This document shows positions 8,039 to 15,099 of a stretch of DNA of 23,445 bases, piece by piece. The notes beneath the pieces were generated by a model. The model was not told where the DNA came from and ran no database searches. It worked only from the letters and a program-made list of their open reading frames with translations. Where the stretch lies: assembly GCA_900547125.1 (NCBI GenBank), contig URFU01000020.1, forward strand, positions 1 to 23,445, written 5' to 3'. How positions within the stretch are numbered: the stretch's first letter is position 1; each line of letters opens with the position of its first letter. The DNA comes from an uncultured Collinsella sp. (lineage in GTDB: Bacteria; Actinomycetota; Coriobacteriia; Coriobacteriales; Coriobacteriaceae). The translations under genes and the position numbers were made by a program.

Positions 8039-8073
8039 AGAGCGGTTTAACTGTTATGCGGAAGGGAGCGCCT

Positions 8074-8385
8074 ATGGCACTCAGCGAGAAAGACGTGCGC
8101 GGCATTGCCGAGTACGCAAAGATCGCACTGACCGATGACGAGCTCACCCAGATGACGTCCTACCTGAACGACGCCGTCCAGATGCTCGAGCCCGTCTTGC
8201 AATATGACTTGCCCGACGTGGAGCCCACGTTCCATCCCATCGGAAGCCTGTCCAACGTGATGGGCGATGACCTGCGCGAGCCCGAGCGCGACCTGCCGCT
8301 CGACGTTGCGCTCGAAAACGCCGGCAGCGCGCGCGACCGCTACTTCCGCGTGCCGTCCATTTTGGGAGAGGGGGAGAGCGAGTAA
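8074..8385 (+). CDS. gatC: Glutamyl/aspartyl-tRNA amidotransferase subunit C
   Basis: The 103-aa protein has the GatC pattern: two N-terminal helices (LSEKDVRGIAEYAKIALTDDEL), an extended linker with DLPDVEPTFHP, and the C-terminal FRVPSILGE. GatC wraps around the GatA-GatB interface and stabilises the complex that converts Glu-tRNA(Gln) and Asp-tRNA(Asn) to the amidated forms. The start is ATG 8074, with GAAGGGAG at 8061-8068; an earlier in-frame ATG at 8056 lacks a ribosome-binding site and would add an unconserved extension. The stop overlaps the gatA start as TAATG, so the subunits are translationally coupled. Confidence 0.95.
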   Translation: MALSEKDVRGIAEYAKIALTDDELTQMTSYLNDAVQMLEPVLQYDLPDVEPTFHPIGSLSNVMGDDLREPERDLPLDVALENAGSARDRYFRVPSILGEGESE

Positions 8386-9899
8386 TGGCGCAGAGCTTCG
8401 ATTCCCTTACCGCCGCCCAGATCGCCGCAGGCGTTGCCGCCGGCGACTATACCGCCACCGAGGTGGCCCAGGCCTCCCTTGCCGCCATCGAGGCGCGCGA
8501 GGGCGGGGTCCAGGCATTCCTGCAGGTGGCGCCCGAGCTTGCGCTCGAGGCCGCTGCGCGCGTGGATGCTGACCGTGCCGCAGGCAAGCCGCTGCCCCCG
8601 CTCGCGGGCGTGCCGCTGGCCATCAAGGACAACATGAACCTCGTGGGCACGCGCACCACCTGTGCTTCCCGCATGCTCGAGAACTACCAGAGCGTCTACA
8701 CCGCTACTTGCGTCCAGCGCATGCTCGATGCTGGCTGCCTGCCCATGGGCAAGGCCAACATGGACGAGTTTGCCTTTGGCAGCTCCACCGAGAGCTCGGC
8801 GTTCCACCGCACCAACAACCCCTGGGATACCGAGCGCGTGCCCGGCGGCTCTTCGGGCGGTTCCGCTGCCGCCGTCGCCGCGGGCGAGGTCGCGCTCTCG
8901 CTGGGCTCGGACACCGGCGGCTCCATTCGCCAGCCGGCGTCACTGTGCGGCGTGGTGGGCTTTAAGCCCACGTATGGCGCCGTGAGCCGTTACGGCGTGG
9001 TTGCCTTTGGCTCGTCGCTCGACCAAGTGGGCCCCTTTGGCCGCACGGTCGAGGATGTCGCGCTGGCCATGAACGCGCTTACCGGCGCGGGCCACGATCC
9101 GTACGACTGCACCAGCCAGGATTGCGCCGTCGACTTTACCGAGCATCTCAACGACAGCATCGAGGGCAAGCGCGTGGGCATCATCCCTGCGTTTATGGAG
9201 GCCGAGGGTCTGACGCCCGAGGTCAAGGCCGCTGTTCAGCGCGCCGCCCAGGAGCTGCAGAACCAGGGCGCCGAGCTGGTCGAGGTCGACCTGCCGCACC
9301 TGGACGCCGCCATCGCCGCCTACTACGTCATCGGCCCGGCCGAGGCGTTCTCCAACCTGGCTCGTTTCGACGGCATTCGCTACGGCTACCAGGAGGAGGG
9401 CTGCGCCAACCTGTCCGACCAGAGCTCGCTTTCGCGCGCCCACGGCTTTGGCGCCGAGGCCAAGCGCCGTCAGATGCTCGGCGCCTACCTGCTGAGCTCG
9501 GGCGTGTACGACAAGTACTACTACGCTGCGCAAAAGGCCCGCACGCTCATCACGCAGGACTATGACGCCGCGTATGCCAAGGTGGACACCATCCTCATGC
9601 CCGCCTCGCCGCGCACGGCCTTTAAGTTTGGCGAGATCAGCGACCCCACGCAGATGTATCTCTCCGACCTGTACACCATTTCGCTCAATATTTGCGGTAA
9701 CGGTGGCATCTCGGTGCCGCTGGGCCTGGGCGAGGACAGCAAGCTGCCCGTTTCTGCCCAGCTGGTGGGTCCGGCCTTTAAGGACCGTCAGCTGCTCACG
9801 TTTGCCCGCGCCCTGGAGCGCGGCTTTGCCGATGCCGCCACGGGTGCGCCCGCGCTTTCCGTCGCGCCCGATTTTGCCGGGAAGGGAGGCGAGCTGTAA
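8385..9899 (+). CDS. gatA: Glutamyl/aspartyl-tRNA amidotransferase subunit A
   Basis: Amidase-signature enzyme (504 aa) that hydrolyses glutamine to supply ammonia to GatB. The Ser-cisSer-Lys triad is visible as Lys81 (PLAIKDNMN), Ser156 (PGGSSGGSAAAV) and Ser180 (GSDTGGSIRQP), matching Lys79/Ser154/Ser178 of the S. aureus enzyme in spacing. Length and motif order are normal for GatA. It is joined to gatC and gatB by TAATG overlaps on both sides, which suggests fixed stoichiometry. Its presence means that Gln and/or Asn charging is at least partly indirect in this organism. Confidence 0.96.
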   Translation: MAQSFDSLTAAQIAAGVAAGDYTATEVAQASLAAIEAREGGVQAFLQVAPELALEAAARVDADRAAGKPLPPLAGVPLAIKDNMNLVGTRTTCASRMLENYQSVYTATCVQRMLDAGCLPMGKANMDEFAFGSSTESSAFHRTNNPWDTERVPGGSSGGSAAAVAAGEVALSLGSDTGGSIRQPASLCGVVGFKPTYGAVSRYGVVAFGSSLDQVGPFGRTVEDVALAMNALTGAGHDPYDCTSQDCAVDFTEHLNDSIEGKRVGIIPAFMEAEGLTPEVKAAVQRAAQELQNQGAELVEVDLPHLDAAIAAYYVIGPAEAFSNLARFDGIRYGYQEEGCANLSDQSSLSRAHGFGAEAKRRQMLGAYLLSSGVYDKYYYAAQKARTLITQDYDAAYAKVDTILMPASPRTAFKFGEISDPTQMYLSDLYTISLNICGNGGISVPLGLGEDSKLPVSAQLVGPAFKDRQLLTFARALERGFADAATGAPALSVAPDFAGKGGEL

Positions 9900-11575
9900 T
9901 GAAGGAGCTTTCCGAGGTCCTGCAGGATTGGGAGGCCGTGATCGGCCTGGAGATCCATACCGAGCTCACCGCGCTCGATACCAAGATGTTCTGCAACTGC
10001 AAGCTCAGCCACGATGACGAGCCCAACGCCAACGTGTGCCCGGTGTGCCTGGGCCTGCCCGGCGCCCTGCCGGTGCCCAACAAGCGCGCCATCGAGAGCA
10101 TCGTCAAAGCGGGTCTCGCCACCAACTGCGAGATCCAGCGTCACTCGATGTTCTACCGCAAGCACTACTTCTACCCCGACATGGCCAAGAACTTCCAAAC
10201 CACGCAGGGTCCGGTCGCTTTTGCCATGTACGGTCACCTGGACCTGGACGTGACCGGTCGCGGTGCCGCCGAGCGCCCCGACTGCGCGTTTGGTGAGGCC
10301 GAGGCTCAGAGCCTGGCGAGCGCTTCGGCCAACGCCGAGGGCCTGTCCACGTCCATGACGTCGACCATGCGCGAGGGCACCCAGCGTGCCGGCCATCTGG
10401 CCAGCTACGACGCGTCCAACCTGCAGATGCCCGAGCGTCGCGAGGACGGTTCCTACACGGTGCCCATCCGCATCCTGCGTATCCACATGGAGGAGGACGC
10501 CGCCAAGATGGTTCACGTGGGTGGCGCCGAGGGCCGCATTACCGCCGCGGCCGAGTCGCTCGTCGACTACAACCGCTGCGGCACGCCTTTGATTGAACTC
10601 GTGACTGAGCCCGACTTGCGTACGCCCGAGGAAGCGCGCCTGTTTATGGAGAAGCTCCGTCGCATCTTTGTGACGCTGGGCATTTCGGACTGCTCCATGG
10701 AGAAGGGTTCCATGCGCTGCGACGGCAACGTGTCGCTGCGCCGCCGCGGCGAGACCAAGCTGGGCACCAAGACCGAGCTCAAGAACCTCAACTCGTTTAA
10801 GAGTCTGCATGACGGCCTTGCCTACGAGATCTGCCGCCAGGCCGAGGTGCTCGAGGAGGGCGGCATTATCTACCAGGAGACCCGCCACTGGGAGCCTAGC
10901 CGCAAGCGCACCGTTGTCATGCGTGTGAAGGAAACGGCAGACGACTATCGCCTGTTCCCCGATCCCGACCTGGCGCCGTTCGATCTGGACGACGAGTTCA
11001 TCGACCGCTGCCGTGGCGAGATTCCCGAGCTGCCCGATGCCAAGCGCGCCCGTTTTGAGGCCGACTTTGGCATTAAGGCGGCCGATGCCGAGCAGATTGC
11101 CGGCGACCCCGAGTTTGCCGACTTCTTTGAGGCCGCTGCTGCCGGAATGGCCGGTAAGGAGGTCCAGACGGTCGCAAACCTGCTGGTCAACGAGATGATC
11201 GCCTACCTTAAGGGCGCGGGCGTCTCGCTGGCCGAGTCCGGCATCGCGCCGGCTCAGGCGGCGGCGCTTGCCAAGCTGCTGGCGACCGATGCCATCAGCT
11301 CCAACCAGGCTCACGAGGTCTTTGAGGCCATGGCCCAGACCGGTGACGACCCCAACAAGATCGTCGACGAGCGTGGTATGCGTCAGGTGAGCGACGCCGC
11401 CGCGCTGCAGCCGATCGTGGACGAGGTACTGGCAAACTGTGCCGATCAGGCGCAGCAGTATCGTGACGGCAACCAGAAGGTCATCGGCTTTTTGGTGGGT
11501 CAGTGCATGAAGGCGAGCCGCGGCAAGGGCAACCCTAAGCTCTTCAACGAGTTGCTGAGAACGGCGCTCTCGTAG
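9899..11575 (+). CDS. gatB: Glutamyl/aspartyl-tRNA amidotransferase subunit B, with an internal insertion
   Basis: GatB activates the tRNA-bound Glu/Asp by phosphorylation and transfers ammonia from GatA. Conserved parts are WEAVIGLEIHTEL at the N-terminus, the zinc-type cysteines FCNC...CPVCLGLPG, the core IHMEEDAAKM, GTPLIELVTEPD and KTELKNLNSF, then a YqeY/tail domain ending FLVGQCMKASRGKGNPK. At 558 aa it is about 80 residues longer than typical GatB (about 475). From memory of the B. subtilis sequence, most of the excess (roughly 60-70 residues) lies between FQTTQ (99-103) and RIHMEED (from 194). That segment is Ala/Ser-rich and has no obvious domain signature. The rest of the enzyme looks intact. 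Confidence 0.95.
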   Translation: MKELSEVLQDWEAVIGLEIHTELTALDTKMFCNCKLSHDDEPNANVCPVCLGLPGALPVPNKRAIESIVKAGLATNCEIQRHSMFYRKHYFYPDMAKNFQTTQGPVAFAMYGHLDLDVTGRGAAERPDCAFGEAEAQSLASASANAEGLSTSMTSTMREGTQRAGHLASYDASNLQMPERREDGSYTVPIRILRIHMEEDAAKMVHVGGAEGRITAAAESLVDYNRCGTPLIELVTEPDLRTPEEARLFMEKLRRIFVTLGISDCSMEKGSMRCDGNVSLRRRGETKLGTKTELKNLNSFKSLHDGLAYEICRQAEVLEEGGIIYQETRHWEPSRKRTVVMRVKETADDYRLFPDPDLAPFDLDDEFIDRCRGEIPELPDAKRARFEADFGIKAADAEQIAGDPEFADFFEAAAAGMAGKEVQTVANLLVNEMIAYLKGAGVSLAESGIAPAQAAALAKLLATDAISSNQAHEVFEAMAQTGDDPNKIVDERGMRQVSDAAALQPIVDEVLANCADQAQQYRDGNQKVIGFLVGQCMKASRGKGNPKLFNELLRTALS

Positions 11576-11581
11576 CTGCGA

Positions 11582-11724
11582 GGCCGGGGAAGCCCCGAGT
11601 CGCCGGGGTATTTCCTCCAAATTTCAAACAGTCCTATGCAAGACGAAGGCCACATTTAGTGGCCTTCTTTGCATGCGGAACTCATTTGGAGCAAACACCC
11701 CGGCGACTCGGGGCTTCCCCGGCC
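11582..11724. repeat. 28-bp perfect inverted repeat flanking a terminator
   Basis: The arms at 11582-11609 and 11697-11724 are exact reverse complements, and pairing continues imperfectly inward to about 11622/11684 (including CTCCAAAT/ATTTGGAG). They enclose 87 bases that contain the terminator hairpin at 11645-11670. The whole is a 143-bp GC-rich cruciform seven bases after gatB. It could be a MITE-like element or an elaborate terminator. I see no clear target-site duplication. Confidence 0.85.
11645..11670 (+). terminator. Terminator of gatCAB
   Basis: GAAGGCCAC (11645-11653) and GTGGCCTTC (11659-11667) form a perfect 9-bp stem with loop ATTTA, followed by TTT. It lies inside the larger inverted repeat at 11582-11724. 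Confidence 0.75.
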
Positions 11725-11769
11725 AGACGACTCGGCCGTTCGGGTCAGGCGGGCTGGATTAAATTTGGT

Positions 11770-11798
11770 GAATGAGGGAGCCATTGGCGCCCTCATTC
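11770..11798 (+). terminator. Strong intergenic hairpin followed by TTTAT
   Basis: GAATGAGGG-A-GCC and GGC-G-CCCTCATTC form a 12-bp stem interrupted by one A/G mismatch, with loop ATT and a short T-run. It is terminator-like, but no gene ends just upstream other than gatB, 195 bases away. Confidence 0.6.
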
Positions 11799-11805
11799 TT
11801 TATGG

Positions 11806-11836
11806 ATGTGGCAAAGGGGCTGTCCCTTTGCCACAT
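11806..11836. repeat. REP-like 13-bp hairpin with GGCAAAGGG core
   Basis: ATGTGGCAAAGGG (11806-11818) and CCCTTTGCCACAT (11824-11836) are perfectly complementary around GCTGT. The CAAAGGGG stem-loop junction resembles the hairpin behind the sortase at 7784-7818, which suggests a dispersed element family. Confidence 0.65.
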
Positions 11837-11853
11837 TGTGGGAGTGACGGAAA

Positions 11854-12037
11854 TCGGGGTCTAATACTTTTCCGCGAAGTGAATGACCTTATTTGGACCC
11901 CTGAAGCATCGACACTTTTTGGGCTCTGTTTCCTGCGGTTTTGTCGAGTGTTTCCTGCGGTTTTGCTGGCGAAAAATGCGGATGCTTCGGGGGTCCAATT
12001 TTGCTCGTTCACTTTGCGGAAAAGTATTAGACCTCGA
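11854..12037 (+). repeat. 184-nt long inverted repeat with direct repeats in its loop
   Basis: Arms of 57 nt (11854-11910 and 11981-12037) pair almost throughout. Four isolated differences are all G-U or U-G compatible if the plus strand is transcribed; the rest fall in one central internal loop (around 11886-11892). The 70-nt terminal loop holds two exact copies of GTTTCCTGCGGTTTTG (11928-11943 and 11950-11965, period 22). No ORF here looks like a protein. The element fills much of the gap between gatB and the DUF6110-like gene. It could be a MITE, a non-coding RNA or a recombination substrate. Confidence 0.8.
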
Positions 12038-12150
12038 ATCGTCGGGTCGGGAGAGAGCCTTTTTTGGATGCCGGAGATGTACGTTGCGGCTGGCGGATCG
12101 TCGGAAGTCGGCCGGTCTGCGCCCCAAGATTTCCAAAAAGTTAACCTTTG

Positions 12151-12179
12151 TTGAACTTAATAGTTAGATAAACTAAACT
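12151..12179 (+). promoter_or_regulatory. Promoter with TTAG-N5-CTAA dyad upstream of the metal ATPase operon
   Basis: TTGAAC (12151-12156), a 17-base spacer and TAAACT (12174-12179) form a good housekeeping promoter. Overlapping the spacer and -10 is TTAG-ATAAA-CTAA (12164-12176). These half-sites resemble those of DtxR/IdeR/MntR metalloregulator boxes. Metal-dependent repression is inference. Confidence 0.6.
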
Positions 12180-12266
12180 ATTTTCCAAAAGTGTGCTCGA
12201 GCAAACTTGTTTACTCGGGTGCTGAGGCACCGTGCCGCGTCCAATGCGGCAAAAGGGAGAAGCAAC

Positions 12267-12512
12267 ATGAAGAAGTCGACGTTTAACACCCTGCTTGTCG
12301 GTGGCGGTTTTCTGCTTGGTACGGCCGGCATCAAGCTGCTCACCAGCGCTCCGGTAAAGAACGCCTGCGTGCAGGGCATCGCGTGCGGTATGCGCGTCAA
12401 GAACTGCTACCAGGACATGGTCGAGCAGGCCAAGGCTAATGTCGACGACATGGTTTCCGAGGCGGCCTACATCACCCAGAGCGAGGCCGCTGCTGACGAG
12501 GCAGCCGAGTAA
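12267..12512 (+). CDS. DUF6110-like small protein beside a P-type ATPase
   Basis: The 81-aa protein starts at ATG 12267 after AAGGGAGA (12253-12260); a longer frame from 12207 has no ribosome-binding site. Residues 7-25 (NTLLVGGGFLLGTAGIKLL) form a hydrophobic, glycine-rich segment that could be a single membrane helix. It is followed by an amphipathic region with three cysteines (Cys34, Cys40, Cys47) and an acidic Ala/Glu-rich tail. The pattern matches what I recall as DUF6110, found next to heavy-metal P-type ATPases in gut Clostridia and Coriobacteriia. It lies 18 bases ahead of the ATPase in the same transcription unit. It may be an accessory or metal-handling subunit; its function is unknown. 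Confidence 0.75.
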   Translation: MKKSTFNTLLVGGGFLLGTAGIKLLTSAPVKNACVQGIACGMRVKNCYQDMVEQAKANVDDMVSEAAYITQSEAAADEAAE

Positions 12513-12530
12513 CGCTCCCAGGCACAAACT

Positions 12531-14606
12531 ATGAGATTCTCGATTATTAGCGAGATCCCCGGCAGGACCCGTCTTCAATTGGCGGGTCCTGTGCCAGAGA
12601 GCGATCTCGATGCACTTCTTAAGCTCAGCGGCGATATCGACGGCGTGCACAAGGTGCGCGTTTACGGCCGTATTGGCCAGATGGCGCTCGAATACGACGA
12701 GCGGTGTCGTGCGAGCGTGCTCGATGCCTTGGGTGCGCTCGATGCCCAGGCCATTGCCGACGCAAAGACGGGTTACGTGATGCAGCTTGAGCCACGCAAG
12801 CACAAGCTCGTCATGGATCTTGCCACACTTATCGGCGCCCACTACGCGCGCCGCTGGTTCCTGCCTACGCCGCTGCGTGCCATCTTTGTCGTGGCCGGTT
12901 ACATGGCATTTTTGCGCGCTGCCCTCCGTGAGCTCGCGCAGCCACGCCTGACCGTTCCTGTGCTCGACGCTTCGGCTATCGGCATTTCGTTCGTCAAGCG
13001 TGATGTTGACACCGCGGGCCAGACGATGTTCCTGCTCAACGTGGGCGAGCTGCTCGAGGACTACACCCGCGCCATGAGCGAAAACGAGCTCATCAACTCG
13101 CTGCTTGATGTGCCCGACAAGGCGCAAAAAGTGGTCGGCGACACCGAGGTAAGCGTTGCCGCGACCGAGCTCGAGCCCGGCGATCTGGTCGCCGTTCGCA
13201 CCGGCATGTCCATCTGCATCGACGGCGTGGTCGAGCAGGGAAGCGCCATGGTTAACCAGGCGACCCTGACCGGCGAGCCGCTTGCCGTCGAGCGCAGCGC
13301 GGGCGACGATGTATTCGCCGGCACCGTCGTGGAAGACGGCAGCATCTTGGTGCGCGTGCGCGCCAACACGGCGCAAACCAAGCTGCGCTCGATCGTCTCG
13401 CTCGTGCAGACGGCCGACTCGCTCAAGTCCGAGGGTCAGTCGCATATGGAGGACCTTGCCAACAAGATCGTCCCGTGGAACTTCCTGCTCGCGGGCCTGG
13501 TTGCGCTTACCACCCGCAGCCTCATCAAGACCTCGGCGGCACTGATGGTCGACTATTCGTGCGCACTCAAGCTCACGGGTTCCGTTGCCGTCATGACCGC
13601 CTTGAGCGATGCTGCCAAGATGGGGGTGATGGTGAAGGGCGCCAAGTACTTTGAGTCGTTTGCCAAGGCCGATACCATTGTCTTTGACAAGACCGGTACG
13701 CTGACCGAGGCCCAGCCGCGCCTAGCTTGCGTGCTCACGACCGACGGCTGGAGCGAGGATGAGGTCCTGCGCCTTTCCGCTTGCTTGGAGGAGCATTTCC
13801 CGCATCCGGTGGCGCGTGCCGTGGTCAACGCCGCCCGCGAGCGCGGGCTCGAGCACCGCGAGCGCCATGCTGCCGTCGAGTACATCGTGGCACACGGCAT
13901 CGCTTCGTCCATCGAAGGACGTCGCGCGATTATCGGCTCGGCACACTTTGTGTTTGAGGATGAGGGCGCGCAGCTCGAGTCCGACATAAAGGAGCGCATC
14001 GAGTCCCAGATGCAGGGCCTGTCGCCGCTGTATCTGGCGGTCGACGGCACCGTTGTGGGCGTGCTCGGTATCGAGGACCCGCTTAAGCCCGGGGTCCGCG
14101 AGGCCATCGCCGACTTGCACGCGTTGGGCGTTAAGCACGTGGTCATGCTCACGGGCGACTCGGAGCGCACGGCCGAGCGCATTGCTCGCGAGGCAGGTGT
14201 CGACGAGTTTAAGGCCGAGCTGCTGCCCGAGGACAAGTACGCGTATGTGGAGCGCATTAAGGGCGAGGGGCGCCACGTTGCCATGGTGGGCGACGGCGTC
14301 AACGACTCACCGGCGCTGGGTCTGGCCGATGTGGGTCTGGCCATGGGCGGTGGAAGCGACATCGCCAAGGAGGTCGCCGATATCATCCTGACCGATACAG
14401 ATCTGGCCGCAATCGTGCGCCTGCGCCGCATGAGTCAGGGGCTTATCGACCGTCTGTCGAGTTCGTATTCCAAGGTGATGCTCACCAACTCGGCGCTGTT
14501 GGCATTGGGTATTACCGGCATGATCACTCCGCAGACGTCGTCACTGCTGCACAACGGCTCAACGATCGCCTACAGCCTGGGCAACGCAAAGGCGTACCTG
14601 CGTTAG
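12531..14606 (+). CDS. P1B-like heavy-metal P-type ATPase with non-canonical YSCAL motif
   Basis: The 691-aa membrane pump has all the P-type catalytic motifs: actuator TGEP (247-250), phosphorylation site DKTGT (Asp386), HP in the nucleotide domain (EEHFPHPVARA), MLTGDSERTA, and GDGVND (587-592). The N-terminus (FSIISEIPGRTRLQLAG...VRVYGRIGQMALEYD) folds like an HMA domain but lacks the CxxC metal-binding pair, as in HMA_2-type domains. The membrane metal-site motif, normally CPC, CPH or SPC, reads Y342-S-C-A-L here, so the proline is missing. The cargo metal cannot be predicted by the usual rules. It is preceded by a DUF6110-like gene and a promoter with a metalloregulator-like dyad, both of which support a metal role. 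Efflux or uptake is undecided. Confidence 0.88.
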   Translation: MRFSIISEIPGRTRLQLAGPVPESDLDALLKLSGDIDGVHKVRVYGRIGQMALEYDERCRASVLDALGALDAQAIADAKTGYVMQLEPRKHKLVMDLATLIGAHYARRWFLPTPLRAIFVVAGYMAFLRAALRELAQPRLTVPVLDASAIGISFVKRDVDTAGQTMFLLNVGELLEDYTRAMSENELINSLLDVPDKAQKVVGDTEVSVAATELEPGDLVAVRTGMSICIDGVVEQGSAMVNQATLTGEPLAVERSAGDDVFAGTVVEDGSILVRVRANTAQTKLRSIVSLVQTADSLKSEGQSHMEDLANKIVPWNFLLAGLVALTTRSLIKTSAALMVDYSCALKLTGSVAVMTALSDAAKMGVMVKGAKYFESFAKADTIVFDKTGTLTEAQPRLACVLTTDGWSEDEVLRLSACLEEHFPHPVARAVVNAARERGLEHRERHAAVEYIVAHGIASSIEGRRAIIGSAHFVFEDEGAQLESDIKERIESQMQGLSPLYLAVDGTVVGVLGIEDPLKPGVREAIADLHALGVKHVVMLTGDSERTAERIAREAGVDEFKAELLPEDKYAYVERIKGEGRHVAMVGDGVNDSPALGLADVGLAMGGGSDIAKEVADIILTDTDLAAIVRLRRMSQGLIDRLSSSYSKVMLTNSALLALGITGMITPQTSSLLHNGSTIAYSLGNAKAYLR

Positions 14607-14625
14607 CGTTTTCGATTGAGTATAT

Positions 14626-14675
14626 GGCCTGCATTCGGGCGGCACCGCAGCCGTCAGGGTGCAGGCCTTCTTTTG
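14626..14675 (+). terminator. Terminator of the ATPase operon
   Basis: GGCCTGCA (14626-14633) and TGCAGGCC (14660-14667) close a larger GC-rich stem, followed by TTCTTTTG. It begins 20 bases after the ATPase stop. Confidence 0.85.
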
Positions 14676-14676
14676 T

Positions 14677-14705
14677 TTGACGATATGTTAGCTCGGATAT
14701 ATGCT
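14677..14705 (+). promoter_or_regulatory. Promoter and possible operator of the toxin-antitoxin pair
   Basis: TTGACG (14677-14682), a 17-base spacer and TATGCT (14700-14705) form a good promoter. Just downstream, TGCTAG occurs twice with period 9 (14708-14725 region), with a GCTAGC palindrome, as expected for binding by a ribbon-helix-helix antitoxin. The promoter rules out the frame's earlier ATG at 14701 as a start. Confidence 0.65.
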
Positions 14706-14745
14706 CGTGCTAGCAATGCTAGTAAATGCTGAAGGTGAGGTTGAG

Positions 14746-15099
14746 ATGGCTACCGTTGGCAGCATGGCACAGGTGAATGTTCGCGTAGATCGCTCGGTTA
14801 AAGAGCGCGCCGAGGAAGCGCTGCGGCTTTCGGGCGCCTCGCTGCCCGAGCTCATCAAAAAGGTCGTGGCCAAGGTCGCGCAGGGTGGCGGGCAGTGCGA
14901 GGAAGTGCTTGCGGCCGTCGACGACCGGCAGCAGACCGTCGCGCCCGATACTCCGTTCGCCGCGTCGTGGGCAGCGGCAGACCGGCTTTATGCAGATTTG
15001 GGCATCGCTACGTCGCCCGTATCCGACGATCGCGGTTGGGACACAATCTATTCCGAAGCCATGGACGAGCGCTATTGCCAAAAGGGGATGATCCTGTGA
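14746..15099 (+). CDS. RelB/DinJ-like antitoxin
   Basis: The start is ATG 14746, with GAAGGTGAGG just upstream (14731-14740). The 117-aa protein begins with a ribbon-helix-helix domain of RelB/DinJ type: the strand MAQVNVRVDRSVKERAEEAL, then GASLPELIKKVVAKVA. Such proteins dimerise, bind operator DNA and neutralise a toxin with their C-terminal part. The remaining 70 residues are acidic and Ala-rich, ending DTIYSEAMDERYCQKGMIL. The stop overlaps the PIN gene start as GTGA, the usual antitoxin-first layout. Pairing a RelB-type antitoxin with a PIN toxin is less common than with RelE. Confidence 0.8.
   Translation: MATVGSMAQVNVRVDRSVKERAEEALRLSGASLPELIKKVVAKVAQGGGQCEEVLAAVDDRQQTVAPDTPFAASWAAADRLYADLGIATSPVSDDRGWDTIYSEAMDERYCQKGMIL

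Noticed and set aside
9788..11620. 610-aa minus-strand frame opposite gatB
   Set aside because: The plus strand encodes conserved GatB; the antisense frame is a codon-bias artefact.
11669..12154. 161-aa plus-strand frame between gatB and the DUF6110-like gene
   Set aside because: It runs through four hairpin elements, has no ribosome-binding site and its composition follows the inverted repeats.
12141..13445. 434-aa minus-strand frame opposite the ATPase start
   Set aside because: It covers the promoter and the DUF6110-like gene in antisense, with no motif.
14701..14745. N-terminal extension of the antitoxin from ATG 14701
   Set aside because: That ATG is part of the -10 box; a proper ribosome-binding site serves ATG 14746.
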